From Hyphomicrobium_A sp963745205 (lineage in GTDB: Bacteria > Pseudomonadota > Alphaproteobacteria > Rhizobiales > Hyphomicrobiaceae), in the NCBI GenBank assembly GCA_963745205.1, contig CAVUWX010000016.1:86085-150084 (forward strand): a DNA stretch of 64,000 nt, written 5' to 3'. The notes under the pieces were generated by a model, which was not told where the DNA came from, ran no database searches, and saw only the letters and a list, made by a program, of their open reading frames with translations. How positions within the stretch are numbered: position 1 is the first letter of the stretch; each line of letters begins with the position of its first letter. Shown piece by piece: positions 17,135 to 26,908 of the stretch. Made by a program: the position numbers and the translations under genes.

Positions 17135-17840
17135 ATGACCGGATGCGAGCACCGACACGATGGCGAAGCGCTCCCCGACGCCGGGCGCAGGACGTTCATG
17201 CTGCAAACGGCGGCGGTTGCCACCGCGGGCGCCGTAACCGCGGCCGGATTTGCAGCGCCGGTCGAGGCAGCGCTCGACGCCGACAAGCACAAGTTCATCC
17301 AGGAGGCGAACGAACTCGCCATCGAGTCCGTCAAGAAGGGGCGGTCCATTCGGCGCCGTGATCGTGAAGGACGGCGAGATCATCGGCCGCGGTCAGAACC
17401 GCGTGCTGCTCACCGGCTGCCCCGTGTTCCATGCCGAGGTGACGGCGATCATGGACGCCTCCGCCAAGCTCAACCCCAAGGGCCTGCTTGGCAGCGACTA
17501 CGGCCCCGGCACCATCCTCGAACTGATCCCGCGCGAGCCCAACTCGCCCGACCTCGTGCCCGAGCGCGCGCGCATGCTCAAAGGTTGCGAGATCTACATC
17601 AACGGTGCGCCGTGCCCAATGTGCATGGGCGCCATCTATTGGGCGCGCATCGATCGCGTGTATTTCGGCAATAGCCTCGAGGACACGAGCAAGATCGGTT
17701 TCGACGACGCCTTCCAGTACGAGGACTTCAAGAAGCCGTGGACTAAGCGGCGCATCCCCGTGGTTGAGAACTTCGAGCGCGACATGACGCTTGAGTCCTA
17801 CCGCGCGTGGATGAACAAGGCCGACCGTCACTATTACTGA
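17135..17840 (+). pseudogene. Tat-exported guanine deaminase-like protein, frameshifted
   Basis: ATG 17135 follows a GGAGG site. The first frame encodes a twin-arginine signal (GRRTFMLQTAAVATAG to PVEA) and the start of the domain (HKFIQEANELAIESVKKG). A G-run near 17339-17342 has one extra base; the next frame continues GGPFGAVIVKDGEIIGRG, zinc motif HAEVTAI, PCPMCMGAIYWAR and IGFDDAFQYEDFKKPW, close to guanine deaminases of the cytidine-deaminase fold. With the base removed the product is about 234 residues. Export through Tat would be unusual for a purine deaminase. Error in a homopolymer versus real inactivation cannot be decided here. Confidence 0.8.
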
Positions 17841-17848
17841 GCGCTCGC

Positions 17849-18980
17849 TTAATCCAAATCCGCGACTGCGACCGGGCCGCCGCCCTTCAAGCGCTGCGCC
17901 AGCGCGCTCTCGATGAAGGGGTCGATCTCGCCGTCGAGCACCGCTGTCGGGTTGGTGCTCTGCGTGCCCGTGCGCAAGTCTTTCACCAGCTGATAGGGCT
18001 GCAGCACGTAGGAGCGGATCTGGTGGCCCCAGCCGATCTCCGTCTTGCTGGCGGCCTCGGCGCTGGCCTTCTCCTCGCGCTTCTTCAGCTCCAGATCGTA
18101 GAGGCGCGATTTCAGCAGCGCCCACGCGATGGCGCGGTTCTTGATCTGCGAGCGCTCCTGCTGGCTCGCGACCGCGATGCCGGTCGGCAGGTGCGTGATG
18201 CGTACTGCCGAATCGGTCGTGTTGACGTGCTGCCCGCCGGCACCGGAGGAGCGGTAGGTATCGACGCGGCAGTCGCTCTCGTTGATCTGGATGTCGATGT
18301 CCTCGTCGACGACGGGGTAGACCCACACGGAGGCAAAGCTCGTGTGGCGGCGCGCGTTCGCGTCGTAAGGCGAGATGCGCACCAGCCGGTGCACGCCCGA
18401 TTCCGTCTTCAGCCAGCCGTAGGCGTTCTCGCCCTTGATCTCGAGCGTCGCCGATTTGAGGCCCGCTTCTTCGCCGGGGCTTTCCTCGATGAGGCTCACC
18501 TTGTAGCCGCGCTCCTGCGCCCAGCGCATGTACATGCGCGTCAGCATGGAGGCCCAGTCCTGGCTCTCGGTGCCGCCGGCGCCCGCGTGCACCTCGACGT
18601 AGCTGTCGTTGCCGTCGGCCTCGCCCGACAGCAGCGCCTCGACTGAGCGCCGTTGCGCCTCCTCGTCGAGCTTCTTGAGCTGCGCCTCGCCTTCGACAAT
18701 GCTGGCGTCGTCGTCCTCGGCTTCGCCGAGCTCGATCAGCGTGACGCTGTCCTCTAGGCCGCGCTCGAGCTGCTTATAGGCGTTGATCGAGCGCTCGAGC
18801 TGCTGGCGCTGGCGCATGATCTTCTGCGCCGCCCTGGGGTCGTTCCACAGCTTGGGGTCCTCGGCCCGCTTGTTGAACTCCGCGAGCCGCGATTGCGCGC
18901 TGTCCCAGTCAAAGATGCCTCCGCAGGAGGATGAGGGCCTCCTTGATGGAATCGACGAGCTTTTGCGGTTCGGCACGCAT
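17849..18980 (-). CDS. prfB: peptide chain release factor 2 with programmed +1 frameshift
   Basis: RF2 recognises UGA and UAA stops. Translation starts at ATG 18980; 23 codons (MRAEPQKLVDS ... LLRRHL) end at an in-frame TGA (18909-18911). The remaining 353 residues (DWDSAQSRLAEFNKRAEDPKLWND onward) are in the +1 frame from GAC 18910-18908. The slip site is CTT TGA C with GGAGG three bases upstream, the classic autoregulatory signal. The GAGGQHVN motif (peptidyl-tRNA hydrolysis) and the anticodon-like SPYDANARRHTSF are present. It converges on the deaminase gene with 8 nt between and lies downstream of mrcA. Confidence 0.96.
18908..18922 (-). promoter_or_regulatory. prfB: RF2 programmed frameshift signal
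   Basis: On the - strand the order is GGAGG, CAT, CTT, TGA, C. The Shine-Dalgarno-like GGAGG pairs with 16S rRNA and strains the ribosome paused at TGA, favouring the CTT to TTT slip by +1. Low RF2 lengthens the pause and raises its own synthesis, as known for Escherichia coli prfB. Confidence 0.93.
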
Positions 18981-19076
18981 GGGTTTGCCTCGAATTTCAG
19001 AATCTGAGGCAGAGATATAGTGGCCGAAGGTGCCGCTGTAAACGCGCGCGCCTTTGCAGGCGTCAGCCCGAGCGTC

Positions 19077-21629
19077 TCACCACAGGCCGCCGCGACCGGC
19101 GCCGAAGGTGGGCGGGCGCTGTCGTTGCGGCTCGCCGTAGGCGTCATCCGCCGGCGGTGGTGCGCCTTCGTCCCCCGACCCCGTGAAGCCGATCACGGAA
19201 TAGGCGTCGTCGGGCTCCTCGCCCGGCTTGAACGCTTCCATGATGCTGGTCGGGTCGTCGGCCGAGGCGCGCAGGCCCGTGCGCAGGTTGACGCGCACGA
19301 GCTTGAGACCCGGCGGAACGCGGAACGGCGCCGGTGGCGTGTCGGCGAGCGCCTGCTGCATGAAGGCGCCGAAGATCGGCGCGGCGACCTTGCCGCCGGT
19401 CTGGAACTTGCCCATTGGCGTTGGCGTGTCGTAGCCCACGAATACACCCACCACGAGATCGGGCGAGTAGCCGATGAACCAGGCGTCCTTCTCCTCGTTC
19501 GTGGTGCCGGTCTTGCCGGCGAGCGGACGCCCAACCGATTTCAGCACGGTCGCGGTGCCGCGCTGGATCACGCCCTCGAGGATCGAGGTCATCTGGTAGG
19601 CCGTGTGCGGGTCGATGATCTGCGGCCGATCGTCGGGGATGTCGGGCTCCTCCTGGTTCTGCCAGGAGTCTGCCTTGCAGCTCTCGCAGACGCGCTGGTC
19701 GTGGCGCCAGACCGTGTGGCCCCAGCGGTCCTGGATGCGGTCGATCAAGGTCGCGTGCACGAGGCGTCCGCCGTTGGCGAGCATGCAGTAGCCGGTCGCG
19801 AGCCGCATCAGCGTCGTCTCGCCGGCGCCGAGCGACATCGACAGCACCGGCAGCAGATCATCGTAGATGCCGAAGCGCTTGGCATAGTCGATGATGATGG
19901 GCATGCCTAGATCCTGCGCCAGCCGCACCGTCATCTGGTTGCGCGAGTGCTCGACGCCGAAGCGCAAGGTCGACGGTCCGGCGGAATTCTCCTTCTCGTA
20001 GTTCTCCGGCTTCCAGATATCCTGGTTCGGCCCCTGCTCGATCTCGATCGGTGCGTCGAGCACGATCGACGTCGGCTTGTAGCCATTGTCGATCGCCGCC
20101 GAGTAGACGAACGGCTTGAACGAGGAGCCGGGCTGACGCTTGGCCTGGATGGCACGGTCGAACTCGCTCATGGCGAAGGAGAAGCCGCCGACGTCGGCGA
20201 AGACGCGGCCGGTGTGCGGGTCGAGTGCGACGATGGCGCCGCCGACCTCGGGGATTTGCATCAGCGACCAGGTGCCGCCGAGATCCTTGGTATCCTTGGG
20301 CGCGACGTAGATCACGTCGCCGAGTGACAGCACGTCGCTGACCGTCTTGAGTGGGCCTTTCTTGGCCGCGGACTTCGCCCACTTCACCTCGTCGAAGCCG
20401 ATTTCGACCGCCTCGCGTTTGTCGACGAGGGTGCCGTCCTGCTGCTTCTCGGGCCGCAGGCCGACGGTGGCTTTCGTCGGCTCGAGCTTCAGCACGATGC
20501 CGAGCCGCCACGGCTGGATGTCGCCGGGGCTCTCGACTTTCCCGAGCGCCGCGCCCCAATCGCCGGTGATGTCGATCTTCGCAACGGGCCCGCGCCAACC
20601 CTTCTGGCGATCGAAGTCGACGAGCCCGTCGATCAGCACGCGGCGCGCGATCTGCTGCAGCTTGGGATCGAGCGTGGTGCGGACCGACAGGCCGCCGCTG
20701 TAGAGCTTGTCCTCGCCGTAGGTCGTCAGCAGCGTGCGCCGCACCTCCTCGGCGAAATACTCGGCGGCGAAGATGTGCGCGCCGTTCGGGCGAATATTGA
20801 TGCCGAGCAGCTTCTTCTTGGCGGCTTCGGCCTCCGCGGCCGTGATGTACCCGTTCTCCTGCATCTGCCCGATGATCCAGTTGCGGCGCGCGATCGCTGC
20901 CTTGGTCTGGCGGAACGGGTGGTAGTTGTTGGGACCCTTCGGGAGCGCGGCCAGGTAGGCGGCTTCCTCGATGGTGAGATCCTGCAGCTCCTTGTTGAAG
21001 TAGCTCATGCCGGCCGCGGCGACGCCGTAGGCGCCCATGCCGAGATAGATCTCGTTCAGGTAGAGCTCGAGGATGCGGTCCTTCGAGTAGGCGCGCTCGA
21101 TGCGGATGGCGAGGATCGCCTCCTTGACCTTGCGCTCGATCGTGCGGTCGCTGCTCAACAGGAAGTTCTTCGCCACCTGCTGCGTGATGGTCGAGGCGCC
21201 CTCGGTGCGGCGCGCGCGGCCTTCGAATTTCAACTCGGCCGCCTTGAAGACGGCGCGCGCGATGCCCTGGAAGTCGACGCCGCCGTGCTCGTAGAAGCGG
21301 CGGTCCTCAGCCGACAGGAAAGCGGCGATCACGCGCTTGGGGATCGTGTTGATCGGCACGAAGATGCGCCGCTCGCGCGCGTACTCCGAGATGAGCGCTC
21401 CGTCCTGCGCGTGGATGCGCGTCATCACCGGCGGTTCGTACTTGGCGAGGCTCTCGTAGCCGGGAAGGTCCTTCGACACCTTCCACAAGAGGAAGCCGGC
21501 AGCGGCGGAGGCGGCGAGGAAGCCAACGACCAATGCCCCAAACCCGAAGCCCAGGAAGCTCAAGAGAAGGCTCCGGCGCCGCCTGCGCTTGCGCGTGGGC
21601 GGTTGGGGCGGATGGTTGGGGTCGTGCAT
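19077..21629 (-). CDS. mrcA: penicillin-binding protein 1A (class A PBP)
   Basis: 850 residues. A basic cytoplasmic start (PTRKRRRRRS) and one membrane helix precede the glycosyltransferase domain (SAEDRRFYEHGGVDF, TEGASTITQQVAKNFLL, KVKEAILAIRIE, LELYLNEIYLG). The transpeptidase domain has the SxxK motif in PGSSFKP, SRN in EHSRNQMT and KTG in LAGKTGTTNEEKDAWFIGY. It polymerises and crosslinks peptidoglycan in the periplasm. An inserted OB-like region between the domains (GDWGAALGKVESPGDIQPWR ... LKLEPTKATVGL) is typical of PBP1A. Gene order amiC-mrcA-prfB is conserved in alphaproteobacteria. Confidence 0.96.
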   Translation of the reverse strand: MHDPNHPPQPPTRKRRRRRSLLLSFLGFGFGALVVGFLAASAAAGFLLWKVSKDLPGYESLAKYEPPVMTRIHAQDGALISEYARERRIFVPINTIPKRVIAAFLSAEDRRFYEHGGVDFQGIARAVFKAAELKFEGRARRTEGASTITQQVAKNFLLSSDRTIERKVKEAILAIRIERAYSKDRILELYLNEIYLGMGAYGVAAAGMSYFNKELQDLTIEEAAYLAALPKGPNNYHPFRQTKAAIARRNWIIGQMQENGYITAAEAEAAKKKLLGINIRPNGAHIFAAEYFAEEVRRTLLTTYGEDKLYSGGLSVRTTLDPKLQQIARRVLIDGLVDFDRQKGWRGPVAKIDITGDWGAALGKVESPGDIQPWRLGIVLKLEPTKATVGLRPEKQQDGTLVDKREAVEIGFDEVKWAKSAAKKGPLKTVSDVLSLGDVIYVAPKDTKDLGGTWSLMQIPEVGGAIVALDPHTGRVFADVGGFSFAMSEFDRAIQAKRQPGSSFKPFVYSAAIDNGYKPTSIVLDAPIEIEQGPNQDIWKPENYEKENSAGPSTLRFGVEHSRNQMTVRLAQDLGMPIIIDYAKRFGIYDDLLPVLSMSLGAGETTLMRLATGYCMLANGGRLVHATLIDRIQDRWGHTVWRHDQRVCESCKADSWQNQEEPDIPDDRPQIIDPHTAYQMTSILEGVIQRGTATVLKSVGRPLAGKTGTTNEEKDAWFIGYSPDLVVGVFVGYDTPTPMGKFQTGGKVAAPIFGAFMQQALADTPPAPFRVPPGLKLVRVNLRTGLRASADDPTSIMEAFKPGEEPDDAYSVIGFTGSGDEGAPPPADDAYGEPQRQRPPTFGAGRGGLW

Positions 21630-21792
21630 CAGCCTCTAATTCCGTTCATCGGGCACGTGTTTGGGCATTTCCGGACGGGCTTCGCAATGCAAAAAGCCAC
21701 CCCCGTGACGCGGTGCACCTTAACACGGATTATGGCATCAAATCGTCGCTCGCCAGGGTTTAGATAACGTTTCGTGGCGCTAAGCCGCACGC

Positions 21793-23136
21793 TCACCGCG
21801 ACCCTGTGGTCCTTTTGCCGAAATAAGCGTCAACGGCGGTCGAGATCGAGGTCGCAACCCGCTCCTGCCACGCGGGAGAGTTGAGCAGCTTCTCATCCTC
21901 GGCATGGCTCATGTAGCCAAGCTCGATGAGCACCGACGGCGTGTCGGCCTGGCGCAGCACCTTGAACGCCGCCGACCGATGGGGATCGCGCGAAAGCGAC
22001 ACTGTCTTCGTCATCTTCTTCACCAGCGTGTTGGAGAAGTCGGCCGAGAAATTGGCGGTCTCGCGCTTGAGCAAATCGATCAATATGCTGCGCACCTGCC
22101 CATGCTCCTCGAATTTCGCGGTGGCGAGCCCGGCAATGGCGTCGGACGCGTTCTCCTTCTCGGCCATGAGGCGGGCTTCCTCGTCGGAGGCGCGCTCCGA
22201 CAGCGTGTAAACGGTTGCCCCGCGTACGGTGTCGGCGTTCTGGGCGATGGAATCGGCATGCAGCGAGATGAAGAGATCGGCCGCGAGCGTTTTGGAGCGC
22301 TTGAGACGCTCGTCGAGCGAGATGAACACGTCCCGCGTGCGCGTCATGTAGACATCGTAGCGGCCTCCCTGCGACAGGCGGTCCTTGAGCTTCTGCGCCA
22401 CGGCGAGCACAACCGTCTTCTCCGGGAGGCCGTCGGCGCTCATGGCGCCGGGGTCGATGCCGCCGTGACCGGGGTCGACGAGGATGACGGGCTTGGCTCG
22501 GTCTTTCGGCTTCTCGCTGCGCTCCTCGTAGATCTCGGGCTTCAACTGCGGCGCCTGCGCTGTGCGCTCCCCGCCGGTGCCGCCGCCAAACGCCGCGGGT
22601 GTCGTCGCCGTGAGCTCGACCGAAAGCCGGACCGCCCGGTCCTTGCCGGGGATCATGCCGGCCTTGGCGATCAGCACCGGTTGCCTCGCATCGAGGACGA
22701 TGCGCGCCTTGCCCTCGGCCAGCAGTCCATAGCGGAAAGCCGAGATGAGGCCCTTGCCGTCCTGGCCCGTCCCCTTCGGCAGGCGGAACACGACGTCGGG
22801 CAGGTCGATGACGACGCGGTAGGGATCGGCCAGCGTGAACACTTCGGCCTGTACGCCAGAGGAGAGGTCGAGGAGGAACGTCGTCGCCGCCTCGTTGCCG
22901 GCGAGCTCCGCTCGGGTTGCGCTGACGGCGCCGATCTTCTCGGGCTTCTGCGCTTCCGCGCGGGCCGCGCGCTTCTCGACGATGGTCGTCGCCGGAGACG
23001 GGGGCACGTTCTGCGCGACGGCCGAAGGGTTTGCGCCCTTGGACTTGGTTTCTACCGCGGAGGCCGACTGAGGGCCAAAGACCGCCGGCAGGCCCAATAC
23101 GGCCGCCACGATCCACGCTCGTCCCCTCCTCGGCAT
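21793..23136 (-). CDS. amiC: N-acetylmuramoyl-L-alanine amidase with AMIN domain
   Basis: About 447 residues from ATG 23136 (GTG 23175 is an alternative). Signal peptide (AWIVAAVLGLPAVFGPQSASA), an AMIN domain (TTFLLDLSSGVQAEVFTLADPYRVVIDLPDV) that localises the enzyme to the cell wall, then the zinc Amidase_3 domain: ILVDPGHGGIDPGA (His), LPEKTVVLAVA (Glu), LFISLHAD (His) and VLIELGYMSH (catalytic Glu). It cleaves the peptide from muramic acid during cell separation. An inserted region (VYTLSERASDEEARLMAEKEN) matches the autoinhibitory helix of Ami enzymes. It lies just before mrcA. Confidence 0.94.
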   Translation of the reverse strand: MPRRGRAWIVAAVLGLPAVFGPQSASAVETKSKGANPSAVAQNVPPSPATTIVEKRAARAEAQKPEKIGAVSATRAELAGNEAATTFLLDLSSGVQAEVFTLADPYRVVIDLPDVVFRLPKGTGQDGKGLISAFRYGLLAEGKARIVLDARQPVLIAKAGMIPGKDRAVRLSVELTATTPAAFGGGTGGERTAQAPQLKPEIYEERSEKPKDRAKPVILVDPGHGGIDPGAMSADGLPEKTVVLAVAQKLKDRLSQGGRYDVYMTRTRDVFISLDERLKRSKTLAADLFISLHADSIAQNADTVRGATVYTLSERASDEEARLMAEKENASDAIAGLATAKFEEHGQVRSILIDLLKRETANFSADFSNTLVKKMTKTVSLSRDPHRSAAFKVLRQADTPSVLIELGYMSHAEDEKLLNSPAWQERVATSISTAVDAYFGKRTTGSR

Positions 23137-23945
23137 GAGTTGCCGATGCCCCCTTCGCCCGCTCGCCGCCGCCACAATTGCCGTTGGCGAATTTAACGGT
23201 TTCTTGGCCTCATTACCTTCAAATTGCCCCTAAATTACTGTCTGATAGCAAAGTGTTGGCCGGTCGGTCGGGTGCGTAGGGCCTTATATCACGCTTGCCA
23301 GCCTACCGGCGAACCCGTAGTTATCTGATTTGACGCTGCTGATGCCCCTTCGGCGGGATTAAGTGTGCGCCGCGCCAAGCCCAGGTTGTGAGGCTTAAGC
23401 CCCCTCCCCGCAAAGCGCCGGATCGCCGCTCCCATGCCGGATCAGGGCCCCTGCAGATCGAAGAATAAGCGGTCGTCGTGTGCTGTCTCGCTGCGATCTC
23501 ATTGAAGATCCAAGCTTTTGGCCCGGCTGCCGTTGAAACTCTGGCACTCAGAGGTAGCCGCGCTCCCTAATCTTACGCCCAGGAAAGGAAGGCATGCTGA
23601 GCGAGGGTGCTATCCCCGACGCTCACGCCAGGTGAGGAGCAAACAGCCCGGGTCCCGTGTCTTCGGCCGCGCGCTCGGGAGAACTTGAAAGTCGTTGCGA
23701 ATGAACACCTTGAGCACGACCAGCTTGAATGCCCCTGCGCGCGATCAACAGCGCCGCGGAGTTCGCCCGGCCGTTTCCGGGACCAGGCAGGCACGTGCTG
23801 CAGCCACCACCCCAAACATACCGTTTTCACATCAAACAAAAACGCGCGCCCGAGACCGGCGCCTCGCCCGCCAAGGTCAAATCCGGTTCGGATTTGCGAC
23901 CCTGAGCGGCAGCCCGCACCGCCGGCGCGCTAAGGATCGGCAAAC
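23137..23945. other. intergenic region upstream of rne and amiC, no gene seen
   Basis: About 800 nt between divergent amiC and rne. Open frames here lack coding character. Region 23190-23330 is AT-richer than its surroundings and may hold promoters for both genes. A long 5' leader for rne would fit the leader-mediated feedback known for RNase E, but no conserved hairpin was recognised. Confidence 0.5.
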
Positions 23946-26813
23946 ATGTCCACCAACAAGATGCTTATCGACGCCACGCATCCGGAGGAAACCCGGGTCG
24001 TGGTCCTGCGCGGCGGCCGGGTAGAGGAGTTCGACTTCAAGTCCGCCGCCCGCAAATTGCTGCGCGGCAATATCTACCTCGCCAAGGTGACGCGCGTTGA
24101 GCCGTCGCTGCAGGCCGCCTTCGTCGAGTATGGCGGCAACCGCCACGGCTTTTTGGCCTTCAACGAAATCCACCCCGACTACTACCAGATCCCGGTCGCG
24201 GATCGCCAAGCCCTCATTGAGGAGGAGGCGGCAGCCGAAGCCGAGGAGGAAGCGGCCGTCGACGCGCACGCGGAAGCGGTGGCAGCACGGCGCGGGCACC
24301 ACCCCCAAGACGACAATCGATCCGAGGACGACGAGAGCGGCGAAGAATACACGAGCGAGACGGTTGAGCCAATCGAGCCCGACGCGCACGAGCATGCCGA
24401 GCACGAAGAGAGCGAGGGCGCGGACGAGGGCCACCGCACGATCGAAGCTGCGGTGCCCGAGGACGACCGCATCTCGGAGCAGGCACCGACCGAGCAAGGA
24501 TTGGCGGCCAACGAGAACTCGGAAGGCGCTGACGGCGCAGGCACCGACGACAGGCCGCAGCATGCGTCCGGCGAAGCCGGCGGCGGCGAAGGCGGGGGGG
24601 TGCAGGAGATCGAGGCCACCCCGGCTCCGAACGAGGTTGAACGTGTCGAGCAGGTTGGCTCGGGCGAGGATGCGATGGAGGAGCTGCGGGTGCGCCCGCG
24701 GCGGCGGCAGCGCAGCTACAAGATCCAGGAGGTCATCAAGCGGCGCCAGGTGATCCTGGTGCAGGTCGTGAAGGAGGAGCGCGGCAACAAGGGTGCGGCT
24801 CTGACGACCTACCTTTCGCTCGCCGGCCGCTACACGGTCTTGATGCCCAACACCGCGCGCGGCGGCGGCATCTCCCGCAAGATCACCAACCCGCAGGACC
24901 GCAAGCGCCTGAAGGCCATCGCCGCCGAGCTCGAGGTGCCGGAGGGCATGGGGCTCATCATCCGCACGGCGGGGGCGGCGCGCACCAAGCAGGAGATCAA
25001 GCGCGACTTCGAGTATCTGTTGCGGCTGTGGGAAAGCGTGCGCGATCTGACCCTGCGCAGCCAGGCGCCGAGCCTCGTCTACGAGGAAGGCAACCTCATC
25101 AAGCGCTCGATTCGCGACCTCTATAACAAGGACATCGACGAGGTCATCGTCGCTGGCGGCGAAGCGCACCGCGAAGCGAAAGACTTCATGCGCATGCTCA
25201 TGCCGAGCCACGCCAAGAACGTGACCCTCTACGCCGAGCCCGAGCCGCTGTTCACGCGCTTCCAGATCGAGCGCCAGCTCAACGCCATGTTCAGCCCCTA
25301 CGTGACGCTGCGCTCGGGCGGCTACCTCGTGATCAACCAGACGGAAGCGCTCGTCGCCATCGACGTCAACTCCGGCAAGGCGACGCGCGAGTTCTCGATC
25401 GAGGAGACGGCGCTGCACACCAACGCGGAGGCGGCCGACGAGATCGCCCGCCAGTTGAAGCTGCGCGACCTAGCCGGCCTCATCGTCGTCGACTTCATCG
25501 ACATGGAGGAGAAGCGCAACAACAGGAATGTCGAGCGGCGCCTCAAGGAGGCCTTGCGCTTCGACCGCGCGCGTATCCAGGTCGGCCGCATCAGCCACTT
25601 CGGCCTCTTGGAAATGTCGCGCCAGCGCCTGCGCACCGGTGTGCTCGAAGGTTCGACCTCGCAGTGCGCCCACTGCCAGGGCACCGGCATCATCCGTTCC
25701 ACCGAATCGGTGGCGCTTGCCGTGCTGCGCGGGCTGGAGGACGCGATCACAGCCGGCGCGCGCACGCCGCTCGTTGCCACGACCACGCCGTCGGTGGCGC
25801 TCTACATCCTCAACAACAAGCGCGCCTTCATCAACGACATGGAGACCCGGCACGGGCTCCCCATCAGCGTCACGGGCAGCGACAAGCTAGCCGGCGCCAA
25901 CTTCACCATCGAGAAGGGCGCCGCTCCTGCGCTGCCGCAGCGCCGCGCCGAGCGCAGCGCGGTCAACATGGAGTGGGGCTTCGAGGACGAAGCGGAAGCA
26001 AACGAGGCCGACGGCAACGAGCCACCGGCGCGTGCAGCCACCTCGGTGGAGGAGGTCGGCGAAGAGGATCGTGGCGAGCGCGGAGAACGTGGCGGCTCCG
26101 ACGAGCCGCGCCGTCGTGGCCGCGGGCGCCGTCGTCGCGGCGGTGGCAGTGGCGCCGGCGGGCGGCGCGACGAGCGCCGCGAAGGCCCGGGCGGCGGTGG
26201 CGAATTGCGCGCGGGCGGCGAGCAGCCGTATGATTCAGACGATGCTCCCGAGCGCGGCGAGCGCGCGGAAGCCTCCGAGAAGGGCGCGGCCGCGGCCGAG
26301 GGCGAACAGCCACCGCGCGGCGAGGAGCGCAGCGGCCAGCGCAGCCGCAGGCGCGGTCGCCGCGGCGGCCGGCGCGGGCGCGATCGGCAGCCGCGCAACG
26401 GCGGCGGCAACGGCCGCGATGGCGCGCGCGAGCACGACGGCGAGACCTACGCGCGCTCGGGTGGCGACCAGCCGCTCGAGAGCGAGATACCGGTCGAGCG
26501 CAGCGCCTCCCAACCGGAGGCGCACGCGCGGGCCGAGCGGCCGCAGGAACGTTCGCCCGAGCGCCCGCGTCCGGCGCCTGAGGCCGAGCCGAGCCGGCCC
26601 ACATCCCGCCATGTCGAGCCATCGGAGGCAACGACCGGCGAGGCGGCCGCGGACAAGCGCACGCGCCATCGCGGCGGCTCGAGCGAGCCGCGGCTCGAGC
26701 GTATCGTCGTGGGGCAAGCCAAGAACGACGACGCGGGAACAGGCGCAGCGCCGGCGGAATCGTCGGCGCCGGTGCGCAAGGGCTGGTGGCAACGCCGTCT
26801 CGGCGGCGAGTGA
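23946..26813 (+). CDS. rne: ribonuclease E
   Basis: 955 residues. Endoribonuclease central to mRNA decay and rRNA/tRNA processing. The S1 domain begins RGNIYLAKVTRVEPSLQAAFVEYGGNRHGFLAF and is interrupted at about residues 90-255 by an acidic insertion (Glu/Asp/Ala-rich, e.g. AAEAEEEAAVDAHAEAV) before resuming at SYKIQEVIKRRQVILVQVVKE; such insertions are usual in alphaproteobacteria. Catalytic metal ligands sit in VAIDVNSGK and DFIDMEEKRNN; the zinc link is CAHCQGTG. The C-terminal 280 residues are Arg/Gly/Glu-rich and disordered, a scaffold and RNA-binding arm. A terminator hairpin follows the stop. Confidence 0.97.
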   Translation: MSTNKMLIDATHPEETRVVVLRGGRVEEFDFKSAARKLLRGNIYLAKVTRVEPSLQAAFVEYGGNRHGFLAFNEIHPDYYQIPVADRQALIEEEAAAEAEEEAAVDAHAEAVAARRGHHPQDDNRSEDDESGEEYTSETVEPIEPDAHEHAEHEESEGADEGHRTIEAAVPEDDRISEQAPTEQGLAANENSEGADGAGTDDRPQHASGEAGGGEGGGVQEIEATPAPNEVERVEQVGSGEDAMEELRVRPRRRQRSYKIQEVIKRRQVILVQVVKEERGNKGAALTTYLSLAGRYTVLMPNTARGGGISRKITNPQDRKRLKAIAAELEVPEGMGLIIRTAGAARTKQEIKRDFEYLLRLWESVRDLTLRSQAPSLVYEEGNLIKRSIRDLYNKDIDEVIVAGGEAHREAKDFMRMLMPSHAKNVTLYAEPEPLFTRFQIERQLNAMFSPYVTLRSGGYLVINQTEALVAIDVNSGKATREFSIEETALHTNAEAADEIARQLKLRDLAGLIVVDFIDMEEKRNNRNVERRLKEALRFDRARIQVGRISHFGLLEMSRQRLRTGVLEGSTSQCAHCQGTGIIRSTESVALAVLRGLEDAITAGARTPLVATTTPSVALYILNNKRAFINDMETRHGLPISVTGSDKLAGANFTIEKGAAPALPQRRAERSAVNMEWGFEDEAEANEADGNEPPARAATSVEEVGEEDRGERGERGGSDEPRRRGRGRRRRGGGSGAGGRRDERREGPGGGGELRAGGEQPYDSDDAPERGERAEASEKGAAAAEGEQPPRGEERSGQRSRRRGRRGGRRGRDRQPRNGGGNGRDGAREHDGETYARSGGDQPLESEIPVERSASQPEAHARAERPQERSPERPRPAPEAEPSRPTSRHVEPSEATTGEAAADKRTRHRGGSSEPRLERIVVGQAKNDDAGTGAAPAESSAPVRKGWWQRRLGGE

Positions 26814-26843
26814 TTTTGCCTTATCCGTCCATCGCGACAGAAA

Positions 26844-26866
26844 GGGCCGGAGCATCGCTCCGGCCC
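26844..26866. terminator. stem-loop terminator between rne and the Spy-like gene
   Basis: GGGCCGGAGC pairs perfectly over 10 bp with GCTCCGGCCC around ATC. The T-tract is weak on the + strand (TCATT) and slightly better on the - strand (CTTTCTG). It probably serves both converging genes. Confidence 0.7.
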
Positions 26867-26908
26867 TCATTCGTCGGCGGCTCGTGTCGACGAAGTAAAC
26901 TCAGTCGC

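Noticed and set aside
17849..19147. prfB as a frameshifted pseudogene
   Set aside because: The break is exactly the conserved CTT TGA C recoding site with an upstream Shine-Dalgarno-like element.
23607..23933. Short + strand frame just upstream of rne
   Set aside because: Arg/Pro-rich low-complexity sequence without a ribosome site; more likely leader or intergenic DNA.
24097..24753. Alternative-frame Arg/Ser-rich frame inside rne as a sign of a frameshift
   Set aside because: The rne frame is continuous and all RNase E motifs are in one frame; this is a shadow.
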